64,000 bases of DNA from Prorocentrum cordatum (Eukaryota; Sar; Dinophyceae; Prorocentrales; Prorocentraceae): contig CAUYUJ010018326.1 of the NCBI GenBank assembly GCA_963575745.1, forward strand, positions 104,857 to 168,856. The letters are read 5' to 3'. The notes under the pieces were generated by a model. It was not told the DNA's origin. It worked only from the letters and a program-made list of their open reading frames with translations, and did not search any database. The translations under genes and the position numbers were made by a program. The stretch's first letter is position 1, and every line of letters begins with the position of its first letter. This document shows positions 10,261 to 21,668 of the stretch, one piece after another.

Positions 10261-11158
10261 GTAAGTACCTCGTAGAGCTCTTCGGCATCGATGAGCTAGA
10301 GGAATTCCGGCGCTGGGCGGAGCTAGTTGGTCGACCCGACCAGAAAAGAAGATGTGACGACTTTGGGTCGGTTTTGCCAAGATTTACAAGATATTTAACA
10401 ATTGATTTTCAGAAACCAGAATCTCACTCCTAGCATTAGTGTCTAGACTTTATTCTGAGAGCAGCTCAGCTCTCTAGAGAGAGTTTTACTATCGAAACAC
10501 TTGGAGGAATCAAGATCAGGTCGACACCGAAAAATGTCAATTGACGTTTTCCTAGAAATGCTCCGAAAAGCTCTCTGCTTCGATTCTGAGCACTCTTCCG
10601 TGTGTAAGGAGCTCTACAATCGACAGAAAGCTGAGTTCTCGGTAGAACCGACGAGGAGGGGGAGAGCTGTGTAGCTTACCCGAATCTCTCTCTCTCTCTC
10701 TCTCTCTCTGTGTAAGTATCAGCTATGTAGCTCTTCGAAATCTCGAGTTAAGTACCGAAAACCGTCAACACGTGTCAGGATGACTCGGAACACAGTCGGT
10801 TCCACCAAGTGTTTTGATAGTAATACTGAAGCTACGGATCTGGGATTTTCACTGGCAAACGCGATACACTCACTACACGTGAGAAAAATACCAGTTCTTA
10901 AAACGAACTTCCAAATGTAGCACAAAGATTGAAAAACCGATCCCGAGGGCCAGATTGTCTCTTAAGGTCGGGTCTGCCAACTAGCTCTACCCTGCTCCCG
11001 AATTCCCCTTAGCTGATCTTGGCAAAAAGCTCTACGAGGTGTGTCCAAAGAAGTCGCAGGGACGGATATGTTTTCGCTCTGAGCGCTCAGATATATTGCC
11101 GCTGCTAATTCCCTTCCCATTGTTTTGCTGAACAGATCCAGCCAAGCGGCGCCTCATG
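10261..11158. repeat. Mosaic of type-2 module fragments
   Basis: Left part of the satellite block. 10265-10330 is an inverted type-2 terminus (ACCTCGTAGAGCTC then GAATTCCGGCGCTGGGCGG). 10480-10640 and 10730-10920 carry pieces of the type-2 body (AACACTTGGAGGAA, TTTTGATAGTAATACTG, GAAAAATACCAG). 10685-10710 is a short (CT)n. No gene is seen. Confidence 0.6.
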
Positions 11159-12167
11159 ACTGGGCGCCGGCGGTAAACCGTCAACCTTTCTTACCGCCGG
11201 GGGACTCGTAGAGCTTCCTGACAAGTATAATGTCGGAAAAAATTGCAGAGAACGTATAGTTTTTCAGCCCAGGCGATTTCAGACCTCTCGATGCAACAGC
11301 CGAACGCCCCCGATGCTTCTGGATTGTCTTCTGTACGAGCTCTGTAGCTCTCCTACAGCCCGAGTTACGTGCGCAAATCAACAGCACCTCTCAAGATGAC
11401 TCGAACAATACGAACAGTTTGGCAAACCTAGCTCGAGTATCAGACCGAGTTCAGACCTCTGAATGCGACAGGCGGACGCGTCTGATGTCTCCGAATCGAT
11501 TCCTGTGATCTAGCACTGTAGCCCCCCTACAGCCCGAGTTGAGTACAGAAAACCGACAGCACCTCAAGATGACTCGAACAATACGAATTGTTTTGCGATT
11601 CTCGATCGGGCAGCAGACCGAGTTCAGAGCTCTCGATTCAACAGACGAACGCGACTGATGATTCTGAATCGGTTTCTGTAAGTATCAGCTCTGTAGCTGT
11701 CAAAGAGCTCGAGTTAAGTACAGAAAACCGAGAGCGCCTGTCAAGATGACTCGAATAATACGGATAGGTTTGCGGACCTAGCTCGGCTAGCAGTTCAGAA
11801 CGCGCCTGATCATTCTGAATCGATAAGAAGTGCTGACCAGCTCTGTAGCTGTCCTGTATCTCGAGTTAAGTCCATCTACCGAGAGTGCGTATCAAGATGA
11901 CTCGAAACGGCCGATCCCGCCTGGACGCTTTTTGGCAGTAAAAGGTACCCGATCAAGCTGAGATCAAGATGGCGAGCGGGAATAAGATCTAATATCACGG
12001 GAAAAATACTAGAGCTCAAACGAATTGAGGAATTTCGAGAACAAAATGTTCAACCGAGCAAAAGTCAGCAAAAGGTCCGTCGAGATTTTTCTTGCCAACT
12101 AGCTCTCCAGCGCGCCGGAATTACTTTTAAGCTTCCAGCAACTAGCTAAGGGAAGCTCTACGAGTTA
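11159..12167 (+). mobile_element. Type-1 satellite module, copy 1
   Basis: Starts with the hairpin box (CTGGGCGCCGGCGGTAA, then TTACCGCCGG), then terminal repeat ACTCGTAGAGCTTCC. Four ~150-178-bp satellite units follow (landmark AAGATGACTCGAA at about 11391, 11564, 11742 and 11893). The tail (GATCAAGATGGCGAGCGG, TACTAGAGCTC, CAACTAGCTC, CGCGCCGGAATTAC) ends in GGAAGCTCTACGAGT. The two ends are a 15-bp inverted repeat. The complete module is ~960-1000 bp. No transposase is encoded; I infer a non-autonomous element or amplified satellite. Confidence 0.75.
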
Positions 12168-13002
12168 TTCCCATATGATTTATGTGCCAAGAGCTCTCAA
12201 GTTAGGTAAAGAAATCCACCGTCATTTCGAAGAAAAATCAATCGTTTTGGGATCTAGCTCGAGGCGTTCGTCTATCCATCAAGAGCTCTGGACTGGGTCT
12301 GATACTCGAGCTAAGTCGGCAAAACTAATTTCTGTACTCAACTGAAGATCTAGAGCGGCTACCGAAATGGTACGTACATACACTGATTCACTATGACCAG
12401 GCGTGTTTGTCTGTTGCATCGAGAGTCTGGACTCAGCCCGCTTCTCGAGCTCGGAGACACTATTCGTATTTCTCAAGTTCTCTTTATAGGCGTTGTTGGT
12501 ATTATGTACTTACTCGATCTGTAAGTGAGCTAGCGAGCTGATACGTACAGAAACCGACTCGGAATTATCAGAGGCGTTGGGCCCCCCAGAAGCGCTTCTG
12601 AAGCGATGCCAGGATCGCTTCCACGCGTGCCTGCTCGCGTGAAGGCTCGCGTGAACGCGCGCTGGAAGCGCCCCCGAACCCGCTGCCGGCCCGGGCGAGG
12701 CGCTGCGGGGATCATGGACCGGCGGAGATGGGCTGCTGGCGGGCACCACCACCGTCGGGCTTCTGATCTAAAACCCTCTAGCTCTCAGAGAGCTCTCCGG
12801 GAATCTAGAGCTCTGAATAGAGTCTGCTACTCGAGCTAGGTATGCAAAAGTATTCGTATGCGACTGATTTTTTCCGAACCGATAGTGAAATTTTCATTTA
12901 ACTCGAGCTGCAGATGAGCTTGAGAGTTCTTCCCCATAGAAATCAGAAGAAAAAATATTATTTTCACGCGTCTGCCAGTCCAATTCTCAGGTTTGTAGAT
13001 GC
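12168..13002. repeat. Mixed module fragments with GC-rich element insert (12570-12810)
   Basis: Satellite-unit pieces in inverse orientation (GATACTCGAGCTAAG type), then at 12570-12810 a GC-rich element with GAAGCGCTTCTGAAGCG, an ACGCG-rich palindromic stretch, GACCGGCGGAGATGGGCTGC and CTCTCAGAGAGCTCTCC. The insert reads as a short peptide (MDRRRWAAGGHHH) shared by all its copies. Confidence 0.6.
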
Positions 13003-13312
13003 AACTGGGCGCCGGCGGTGAACCGTCAACCTTTCTTACCGCCGGGGGACTCGCAGAGCTTTCCGACCATATATAATGTCGAAAAAAATTGCAGAGAACG
13101 AATAGTTTTTCAGCCCAAGCGATTTCAGACCTCTCGATACAACAGCGGAACGCCCCTGATGCTTCTGGATCGTAACTTGTAGAGCTTCCCTCAGCTAATT
13201 GCTGGGGCTTAAGAGTAATTCCGGCGCGCTAGAGAGCTAGTTGGCAAGAAAAATATCGACGGACCTTTTGGTGACTTTGGTCAGTTGCAAATTTTGTTCT
13301 CGAAATTCAACC
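13003..13312. mobile_element. Truncated type-1 module
   Basis: Hairpin box at 13003-13065 with terminus and the first ~100 bp of module body, then an abrupt switch to an inverted module tail (AGCTAATTGCTGGGGCTTAAGAGTAATTCC in reverse) that is cut off by the next box at 13313. Confidence 0.65.
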
Positions 13313-14338
13313 ACTGGGCGCCGGCGGTAAACCGTCAACCTTTCATACCGCCGGGGGACTCGTAGAGCTTCCTGACCATATATAATGTGGAAAAAATTGC
13401 AGAGAACGAAAATTTTTCAGCCCGAGCGATTTCAGACACCTCGATGCAACAGCCGAACGCCTCTGATGCTTCTCGATCGTTTTCTGTGCGTATGAGCTCT
13501 GTAGCTCTCCTACAGCCCGAGTTACGTGCGAAAATCGACAGGACCTCTCAAGATGACTCGAACAATATGAATAGTTTCGCGAACCTAGCTCGAATATCAG
13601 ACCAAGTTCAGACCTCTGAATGCGACAGGCTGACGCGCCCGATGTCTCCGAATCGATTCCTGTGATTACCAACCCTGTAGCCCCCACACAGCACGAGTTA
13701 AGTGCAGAAAACCGACAGCATCTCTCAAGATGGCTCGAATAATACAAACAGTTTCGCGGACCTAGCTCGGGCAGAAGACCCAGTTCCGAGCTCTGGATTC
13801 GCAAGGCAGATGCGCATGATGTCTCCAAATCGATTCCTGTGATTACCAGCCCTGTAGCCCCCCTACAGCCCGAGTTAAGTACAAAAACTGACAGCACCTC
13901 TCAAGATGACTCGAACAATACGAATAGTTTTGCGGACCCAGCTCGGGCAGCAGACCGAGTTCAGAGCTCTAGATTCAACAGACGAACGCGCCTGATGATT
14001 CTGAATCGGTTCCTGTTAGTATGAGCTCTGTAGCTGTCCTATAGCTCGAGTTAAGTACAAAATACCGACAGCGCGTATGAGATGACTCGAAACGGCCGAT
14101 CCCGCCTGGACGCTTTTTGGCAGTAAAAGGTACCCGATCGAGCTGAGATCAAGATGGCGAGCAGGAATAAGATCGAATATCACGGGAAGAAATACTAGAG
14201 CTCTAACGAATGGTTGAATTTCGAAAACCAAAAGTCACCAAAATGTCCGTCGAGATTTTTCTTGCCAACAAGCACTCCGGTGCGCCGGAATTACTCTTAA
14301 GCCCCCAGCAACTAGCTAGGGGAAGCTCTACGACTTAT
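13313..14338 (+). mobile_element. Type-1 satellite module, copy 2
   Basis: Hairpin box, ACTCGTAGAGCTTCC terminus, four satellite units and tail ending GGAAGCTCTACGACT (one change from the usual terminus). On the minus strand three successive units keep one frame open for 184 residues (13897-13343) with a 59-residue period. Compare the inverted copy at 14341-15133. Confidence 0.75.
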
Positions 14339-14340
14339 TT

Positions 14341-15133
14341 GTTTGAGCTCTAGTATTTTGTCCCCTGATATTCGATCTTATTCCCGCTCCAAATCTTGAG
14401 CTCAGCTCGACCGGGTACCTTTTACTGCCGAAAAGCACACGGGCGGGATCGGCTGTTTCGAGTCATCTTGATGTGTGTTGGGAAGCTACAGAGCTGATAG
14501 TCACATACACCGATTCAGAATCATCAGGCGCGTTCGTCTGTTGAATCGAAAGCTCTGAACTCGATCTGCTGCCCGAGCTAGGTTCGCGAAACTATTTGTA
14601 TGGTTTGAGTCATCTTGAGGGGTGCTGTCAGTTTTCTGTACTTAACTCGGGCTGTAGGGGGGCTACAGGGCTGGTAATCATAGTAATCGGTTTTGAACAT
14701 CAGGCGTGTCCGCATGTCGAATCCAGAGCTCGGAAATCGCTCGTCTGCCCGAGCTAGGTCGCGAAACTATTCGTATTGTTCGAGTCATCTTGAGAGATGC
14801 TGTCGGTTTTCTGCTCTTAACTCGGGCTGTAGGGGAGCTACAGGGCTGGTAGTCACAGGAATCGATTCGGAGACATCAGGCGCGTCCGCGTGTCGCATTT
14901 TGAGGTCTGAACTCGGACTGATACTCGAGCTAGGTTCGCGAAGCTATTCGTATTATTCGAGTCATCTTGAGAGGTGCTGTCGATATTCTCACGTAACTCA
15001 CGCTGTAAGAGAGCTACAGAGCTCGTACGCACAGAAAACTATCCAGAAGCATCAGGGGCGTTCGGCTGTTGCATCGAGAGGTCTGATAGCGCTCGGGCTG
15101 AAAAACTATTTGTTCTCTGCAATTTGTTCGACA
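14341..15133 (-). mobile_element. Type-1 satellite module, inverted copy
   Basis: The module tail and satellite units appear in reverse complement (GAGCTCTAGTATTTTGTCCC, TTGAGCTCAGCTCGACCGGG, CGAGTCATCTTGA). On the plus strand here three units stay open for 169 residues (14693-15202) with the same 59-residue repeat that other modules show on the minus strand. Confidence 0.75.
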
Positions 15134-15135
15134 AT

Positions 15136-15529
15136 ACCGGCGCCGGCGGTAAACCGTCAACCTGGTCACCGCCGGGAACCTCGTAGAGCTCCTTACACAT
15201 AGTGAGAGTGCTCAGAATCGAAGTAGAGTCATGAAAAAAATTCCGGAAATCTTTATTTTCAATTTTTTCGATGTTCATATTGGCTCGGTTCCCGGAAATC
15301 ACCTCACAAGGAAATGCATCGAAAGAGCTTAGCTGCAGTCAGAGCAGAGTATATATGCCAATGTTTGGCGCAAAGATCTGCTTTCTCAAAATAAATGGTT
15401 AAATATCTTTCAAATTTCAGCAAAACCGACCAAAAGTCACCACTTTGTCCGCCCCAGACGGCTGGGCCAACTAGCTCCACCCCGCGCCGAAATTCCTCTA
15501 GCTCATCGATGACGAAGCTCTACGAGGTA
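15136..15529 (+). mobile_element. Type-2 module (ACCTCGTAGAGCTC termini)
   Basis: A variant hairpin box (CCGGCGCCGGCGGTAA, CACCGCCGGGA), then terminus ACCTCGTAGAGCTC at 15177. A ~350-bp AT-richer body ends in GAAGCTCTACGAGGT at about 15528. The ends are inverted repeats related to, but distinct from, the type-1 ends. A full-length sister is at 24554-24946. Confidence 0.7.
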
Positions 15530-15599
15530 TATATGGTCAGGAAGCTCTACGAGTCCCCCGGCGGTAAGAAAGGTTGACGGTTTACCGCCGGCGCCCAGT
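15530..15599 (-). repeat. Hairpin box, inverted copy
   Basis: GGAAGCTCTACGAGTCCCC followed by the box in reverse complement, CGGCGGTAAGAAAGG through TTTACCGCCGGCGCCCAGT. It is the only box in this orientation and is fused directly to satellite units on its right. Confidence 0.8.
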
Positions 15600-16317
15600 T
15601 TTCTGCGCGTACGAGCTGTAGCTCTCCTACAGCGCGAGTTACGTGCGAAAATCACTAGCACCTCCCAAGATGACTCGAACAATACGAAAAGTTTCGCGAA
15701 CCTAGCTCGAGTATCAGACCGGCTTCAGACCTCTCTCCGAATCACTTCCTTTGATTACCAGCCCTGCAGCCCCCCCAGAAAACCGAAAGCGCCTCTCAGG
15801 ATGACTCGAACAATACGAATAGTTTCGCGGACCTAGCTCGGGCAGCAGACCGAGTTCCGAGCTCTGGATTCGACAGGCGTACGCGCCTCATGTCTTCAAA
15901 TCGATTCCTGTGATTACCAGTGCTGTAGCCACCCTACAGCCCGAGTCAAGTACAGAAAACTGACAGCACCTCTCAAGATGACTCGAACAATACGAAAAGT
16001 ATCGCGAACCTAACTCGGGCAGCAGAACGAGTTCAGAGATCTAGATTCAACAGACAAGCGCGCCTGATAATTATGAATCGGTGTCTGTAAGTATCAGCTC
16101 TGTAGCTGTCCGATAGCTCGAGTTAAGTACAAAAAGCCGACAACGCCCGTCGAGATGACTCGAAACGGCCGATCCCGCCTGGACGCTTTTTAGCAGTAAA
16201 TGGTACCGATCGAGCTGAGATCAAGACGACGAGAAGGAACAAGATCGAATATCACGGGAAAAAATACTAGAGCTCTAACGAATGGTTGAATTTCGAGAAC
16301 GAAATTTTCAACCGACC
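15600..16317 (+). repeat. Satellite units and tail without a left terminus
   Basis: Three to four ~177-bp satellite units and the module tail (GATCAAGACGACGAGAAGG, TACTAGAGCTC) cut at CAACCGACC by the next hairpin box. The box interrupts the tail at a point where other copies read on into AAAAGTCACC, so the box-led module was joined into an existing module. Confidence 0.7.
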
Positions 16318-17508
16318 ACTGGGCGCCGGCGGTAAACCGTCAACCTTTCTTACCGCCGGGGGACTCGTAGAGCTTCCTGACAATATATTTTCTCGAAAAA
16401 CAATTAAAGAGAACGAAAAGTTTTTCAGCCCAAGCGATTTCAGACTCTCGATGCAACAGCCGAACGCCCCCGATGCTTCTGGATTCTCTTCTGTACGAGC
16501 TCTATAGCTCTCCTACAGCCCGAGTTACGTGCGTAAATCGACAGCACCTCTCAAGATGACTCGAAGAATAAGAATAACCTCGCGAACCCAGCTCGAGTAG
16601 CAGACCGAGTTCAGACCTCTGAATGCGACAGGCGGACGCGTCTGATGTCTCTGAATCGATTCCTGTTCCTGAATCTCCCTAAAGCCCGAGTTAATGCAGA
16701 AACCGACAGCACCTCTCAGAATGGCTCGAACAATACGAATAGTTTCGCGGACCTAGTTCGGGCAGCAGACCGAGTTCCGAGCTCTCGATTCGACAGGCAG
16801 ACGCGCCTAACGTCTTAAAACCGATTCCTTTGACCACTGGTGCTCCAGCCACCTTACAGCCCGAGGTAAGTGCAGAAACGACAGCACCTCTCAAGATTAT
16901 TACAACAATACGAATGATTTCGCGATGCTAGATCGGGCTGCAGACCGAGTTGAGAGCTCTGGATTCAACAGGGAAACGCGACTGATGATTCTGCATCAGT
17001 TTCTGTAAGTACCAGCTTGTAGCTGTCCAATAAATCGAGTAAATTAAGGAAAACCGAGAGCGTCTGTCAAGATGACTCGAATAATACCAATAGCTGTGCG
17101 GTCCTAGCTCGGCTAGCAGAGCGAGTTCATACCTGGATGCAATAGACGAATGCGCCTGACCATTCCGAATGGACAAGCTGTGCTTACCAGCTCTGTAGCT
17201 GTCCTGTATCTCGAGTTAAGTCCAATATACTACAGTGCTTTTCGATAGTAATATACACCGGATCGAGCTGAGATCAAGATGGCGAGAGGGAATAAGATCG
17301 AATATCACGGGAAAAAATACTAGAGCTCCAACGAATGTTCAAATTTTGAGAACACAATGTGCAACTGAGCAAAAGTCATCAAAATTTCCGTCGAGATTCT
17401 TCGAGCCAACTAGCCCGCCAGCGCGTCCGAATTACTCTTAAGCTTCGAGCTACTCTACGAGTCACTCTCAAGCTCGAGCAACTAGCTAAGGGAAGCTCTA
17501 CGAGTTAT
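16318..17508 (+). mobile_element. Type-1 satellite module, copy 3
   Basis: Box, terminus, five satellite-like units and a tail ending GGAAGCTCTACGAGT at about 17506. Longer than the others (~1.15 kb) because of an extra diverged unit and a repeated CTCTACGAGTCACTC piece near the end. Confidence 0.7.
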
Positions 17509-17532
17509 ATCTCTCAAACCTTGGGAGAACCG

Positions 17533-18490
17533 ACTGCGCGCCGGCGCTAAACCGTCAACCTTTCTTTCCGCCGGGGGACTCGTAGAGCTTCCTGAAAATA
17601 TATACTGTCGGAAAAAATTGCACAGAACCTATAGTTTCTCAGCCCAAGCGATCTCAGACCTCTCGATGCATCAGCCAAACGCCCCCAATGCTTCTGGATT
17701 GTCTTCTGTACGAGCGTTGTAGCTCTCCTACAGCGCGAGTTACGTGCGTAAATCGACAGCACCTCTCAGAATGACTCGAGCAATACGCAATCTAGCTCGA
17801 GTATCAGACCGAGAACAGACCTTTGAATGCGACAGGCGGACGCGTATGATGTCTCCGAATCGATCCCTCTGATTACCAGAGCTACAGCCGCTACAGCCCG
17901 AGTTAAGTCCAGAAAACCGACAACACCACTCAGGATAACTCGAACAATGCAAACAGGATACCCGATCGAGCTGAGATGAGATGGCGAGCGGGGATAACGG
18001 GAAAAAATATTAGAGCTCCAACAAATGGTTGAGTTTCGAGAACAGAATGTTCAACCAATCAAAAGTCAGCAAAAGGTCAGTCGAGATTTGTCTTGCCAAC
18101 TGGGCGCCGGCAGTAAGCCGTCAACCGTCGAGATTTGTCTTGCCAACTTGGCAGCGTCCAAAGCCCGGAGAGCAAAGAGAATCTCGGGGACGGCAAATCT
18201 TCTGGTGGGCCTGGGGGGGGTCCCTGGAGCGCTGCAGAAGCGCTGCCAGAATCGTGCACGCACGCATGGAAGCTTGCCAGAATCTCTCCCGGACACGCTG
18301 CCGGGTCGCCGGAGTTGCTGCGAGGCCTGTGGACCGCCGTTCAGGAGCTCCTGGCAGGCACCACCACCGTCCGGCTTCTAATCTTAAACCCTTTTGCTCT
18401 CAGCGAGCTCTCCGGGAGCTAGCTCTCTAGCGCCCCGGAATCACTCTTAAGCTTCCAGCAACAACTTGCTAAGGGAAGCTACGAATTACT
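17533..18490 (+). mobile_element. Type-1 module with nested GC-rich insert
   Basis: Box (variant CCGGCGCTAA), terminus and two to three satellite units. The tail is interrupted at 18099 by a truncated box (18099-18126) and at about 18150-18425 by the GC-rich element. The tail resumes at AGCTCTCTAGCGCCCCGGAA and ends AAGGGAAGCTACGAATT. It shows order of insertion. Confidence 0.6.
18150..18425 (+). mobile_element. GC-rich ~290-bp element
   Basis: Begins near TTGGCAGCGTCCAAAGCCCGG and holds GGAGCGCTGCAGAAGCGCTG, an ACGCACGCA stretch, GACCGCCG, CACCACCACCGTCCGGCTTC and CTCAGCGAGCTCTCCGGG. At least five other copies lie in this block (12570, 18486, 19097, 20533, 22768). Composition is strikingly more GC-rich and CpG-rich than the modules around it. 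Confidence 0.65.
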
Positions 18491-18810
18491 TGGTAGCGCC
18501 CCAAACCCGGAGAGCAAGGAGGGCACACACCAAAAAGTCTTCCTGGTAAGCCCACAGAAGATTCTCGGGAGGCTCTTCTAGGGCTCTGGGGCCCCTCTGC
18601 AGCGCTTCCGACGAGCTGCCAGGAACGCTTTCACGCGTTCCTGCACGCGTGCACGCACGCGTAGACGCTTGCCGGAAGCTCTCCCGGACCCGCTCCGGGG
18701 ACAAACGAACTGCAGCGAGGATTGTGGACCGGCGAAGATGGGCTGCTGGCGGGCACCACCACCGTCCGGCTTCTACTCTAAAACCCTCTAGCTCTCAGAG
18801 AGCTATCAAG
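18486..18810 (+). mobile_element. GC-rich element, second copy
   Basis: TTGGTAGCGCCCCAAACCCGG start, palindromic ACGCGTTCCTGCACGCGTGC centre, GACCGGCGAAGATGGGCTGC, and the CTCTCAGAGAGCT end. Followed by a module tail (AACTAGCTCTGCAGCGCGCC). Confidence 0.65.
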
Positions 18811-19096
18811 GAAAAACTCAACAAAAGGTCCGTCGAGATTTTTTTACTAACTAGCTCTGCAGCGCGCCGGAAATACTCTTAAGCTTCGAGCAACTAGCTG
18901 AGGGAAGGTCTACAAGTTATTTTTTATCAAGGGAACCGACGTTGGATGAAAGCTGAGAAGAACCGCCGGATCCCAGTCCACAAGAGTCTCTTCGCTCTCC
19001 GGGTGTTCAACGCTAGAAAATACCTTGTGGAGCTCTTCGGCAAGGTGAGCTAGTATCTCGTGCAGAGTGGAGCTAGTATCTCGTAGAGCTCTTCGG
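18811..19096. repeat. Module tail and type-2 terminus fragments
   Basis: A type-1 tail to about 18925, then unique sequence, then two type-2-like terminal words (TACCTTGTGGAGCTCTTCGG and TATCTCGTAGAGCTCTTCGG). Confidence 0.5.
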
Positions 19097-19415
19097 CAAC
19101 GACTTGGTAGCGTCCCAAATCCGGAGAGCAGAGCACACACCGGAAAGCTTTCCTGGCGAGCCCTCGGCCGCTCTCGTAAAGCGCTTCCTGGGCTCTGGAG
19201 GGCTCCCTGCAGCGCTTCCGAAGCGCTGCCGGGAATGCTTCCACGCGTGCCTGCGCGTGCAGGCACGCGTGGACGCGTGCCGGAAGCGCCCCCGGACCAG
19301 CTGCCGGGAAGCGCAAGGCGCTCGAGGATCGTTGAGAGGCGGAGATGTGCTGCTGGCGCGCACGACCACCGTCCGGCTTCTAATCTACAATCCTCTAGCT
19401 CTTAGAGAGCTTTCG
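19097..19415 (+). mobile_element. GC-rich element, third copy
   Basis: Starts GACTTGGTAGCGTCCC, carries the GCGCTTCCGAAGCGCTGCC and CGTGCCTGCGCGTGCAGGC palindromes, GGCGGAGATGTGCTGCTGGC, and ends at CTCTTAGAGAGC. Confidence 0.65.
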
Positions 19416-19496
19416 AATTCGGGCACAGAGTGGAGCTAGTACCTCGTGGAGCTATTCGGCATCGAAAGATATTTGACAATTCACTTGGTAGCGTCC

Positions 19497-20533
19497 ACTG
19501 GGCGCCGGCGGTAAACCGTCAACCTTTCTTACCGCCGGGGGACTCGTAGAGTTTCCTGACAACATATCATACATTGCAGACAAAAAATAATTGTTTCGCC
19601 CAAGCAATTTCAGACCTCTCCTACATGCGACAGGCGACGCGTCTGATGTCTCTAAATCGATTCCTGTAATTACCAGCCCTGCAGCCCCCCTACAGCCCGA
19701 GTTAAGTCCAGGGAACGCACAGCACCTCTCAGCATGACTCGAAGAATAGGAATAGTTTCGCGAACCTAGTTTGGGCAGCAGACAGAGTTCGAAGCTCTGA
19801 GTTCGACAGGCGCGTCTGACTTCTCCGAATCGATTCCAGTGATTACCAGCCATGCAGACCCTACAGCCCGAGTTAAGTGCAGAGAACCGACAGCATCTCT
19901 CAAGATGACTCGAACAATACGAATAGTTTCGCCATTCTAGATCGGGCAGGAGACCGCGTTCAGAGCTCTCGATTCGACAGACAACGGCCACGGATGATTC
20001 TGAATCAGATTCTCTACGTATCAGCTCTGTAGCTGTCTGTAGCTCGAGTCCAGTACAGAAAACCGAGAGCGTCTGTCAAGATGACTCGAATAATACGAAC
20101 AGGTTTGCGGACCTAGCTCGGCTAGCAGACCGAGTTCAGACCTCTGAGTTCAACAGGCGAACGCGCCTGATCGTTCTGAATGGATTAGCTGTGCTTACTG
20201 GCCCTGTAGCTGTCCTGAAGCTCGAGTTATGTTCAGAAAACCAACAGCGCGTATCGAGATGACTCGAAACAGTCGATCCCGCCCACCTGCTTTTTGGCAG
20301 TAAAAGCTACCTGATAAAGCTGAGATCAAGATGGCGAGCGGAAATATGATCGAATATCATGGGAAAATACTAGAGCTCTAACGAATGTTCAAATTTTGAG
20401 AACAAAATTTTCAACCTACCAAAAGTCACCAAAATGTGCGTCGAGATTTTTCTTGCCAACTAGCCCTCCAGCGCGCCGGAAATACTCTTAAGCTTCCAGG
20501 AATAACTTGCTAAGGGAAGCTCTACGAGTTATT
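19497..20533 (+). mobile_element. Type-1 satellite module, copy 5
   Basis: Complete: box, ACTCGTAGAG terminus, four satellite units, tail and GGAAGCTCTACGAGT end. Immediately followed by the start of a GC-rich element (TTTGGTAGCGCTCAAGACC). Confidence 0.75.
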
Positions 20534-20662
20534 TGGTAGCGCTCAAGACCCGGAGAGCAAAGAGAATCTCGGGGACGAGAAATCTTTCCTGGTGGGCCTT
20601 GGGGGGCCCCCTGGAGCGCTGCGGAAGCGCTGCCAAAAACACTTCCGCGCGTGCCTGCACGC
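20533..20662 (+). mobile_element. GC-rich element, truncated
   Basis: Left ~130 bp of the element (TTGGTAGCGCTCAAGACCCGG to CGCGTGCCTGCACGC) cut off by the hairpin box at 20663. Confidence 0.65.
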
Positions 20663-21668
20663 ACTGGGCGCCGGCGGTAAACCGTCAACCTTTCTCACCG
20701 CCGGGGGACTCGTAGAGCTTCCTGACAATATATAATGTGGAAGAGAATTTCAGAGAACGACTAGTTTTTCAGCCCAAGCGATTATACACCTCTCAAGATG
20801 ACTCTAACAAAACAAACGAACAGTTTTCCAATCGAGCTCGAGTATGAAACCGAGTTCAGACCTCTGAATGCGACAGGCGGACGCGTCTGATGTGAGAGTA
20901 CCTCTCAGGATGACTCGAATAATACAACAGTTTCGCGGATCTCGTTCGAGCAGCAGACCGAGTTCCGAGCTCTCGATTCGACGAACGCACGCGCCTGATG
21001 TCTCGAAATTGATTCCTGTGACCAGCAGCACAGCACCCCCCTCCCAGGACGATTTAAGTACAGAAAACCGAGAGCACTTCTCAAGATGACTCGAACAATA
21101 CCAATAGGTTCGCGAACCTAGCTCGGAGAGCAGGCCGAGTTCAGAGCTCTTGATTCAACAGACGAACGCGCCTGATAATTCTCAATCGATTTCTGTGATT
21201 ATCAGCTCTGTGGCTGCCCTACAGATCGAGTTAAGCACGAAAAACCAAGAGTGTCTGCTACAATGACTCGAATAATACGAATAGGTTTGCGATCCTAGCT
21301 CGGCTAGCAGACCGAGTTCAGACCTGATTCAACAGGCGAACGCGTCTGATCATTCTGAATGCATTAGCTGTGCTGACCAGCTCTGTAGTTGTCCTGAAGC
21401 TCGAGTTATCTTGAGAAAACCGACAGCGCGTATCAAGATGACTCGAAACGGCCGTTCCCGCCTGCCTGCTTTTTGGCCTTCAAAGTTACCCGATCGAGCT
21501 GAGATCAAGATGGCGAGCGGGAATAAGATCGAATATCATGGGAAAAAATACTAGAGCTCTAACGAATGGTCAAATTTCGAGAACAAAATTTTCAACCGAC
21601 CAAAAGTCACCAAAAGGTCCGTCGAGATTTTTCTTGCCGAACTAGCTCTCCAGCTCCCCGGAATTATT
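20663..21668 (+). mobile_element. Type-1 module truncated at its right end
   Basis: Box, terminus and satellite units. The tail stops at CCCCGGAATTATT where the next box begins, so the right terminus is missing. Confidence 0.7.

Noticed and set aside
10265-16090. GTAAGTA words in satellite units as splice donors of intron-generating elements
   Set aside because: GTAAGT recurs because the unit recurs; there is no flanking coding sequence or consistent acceptor.
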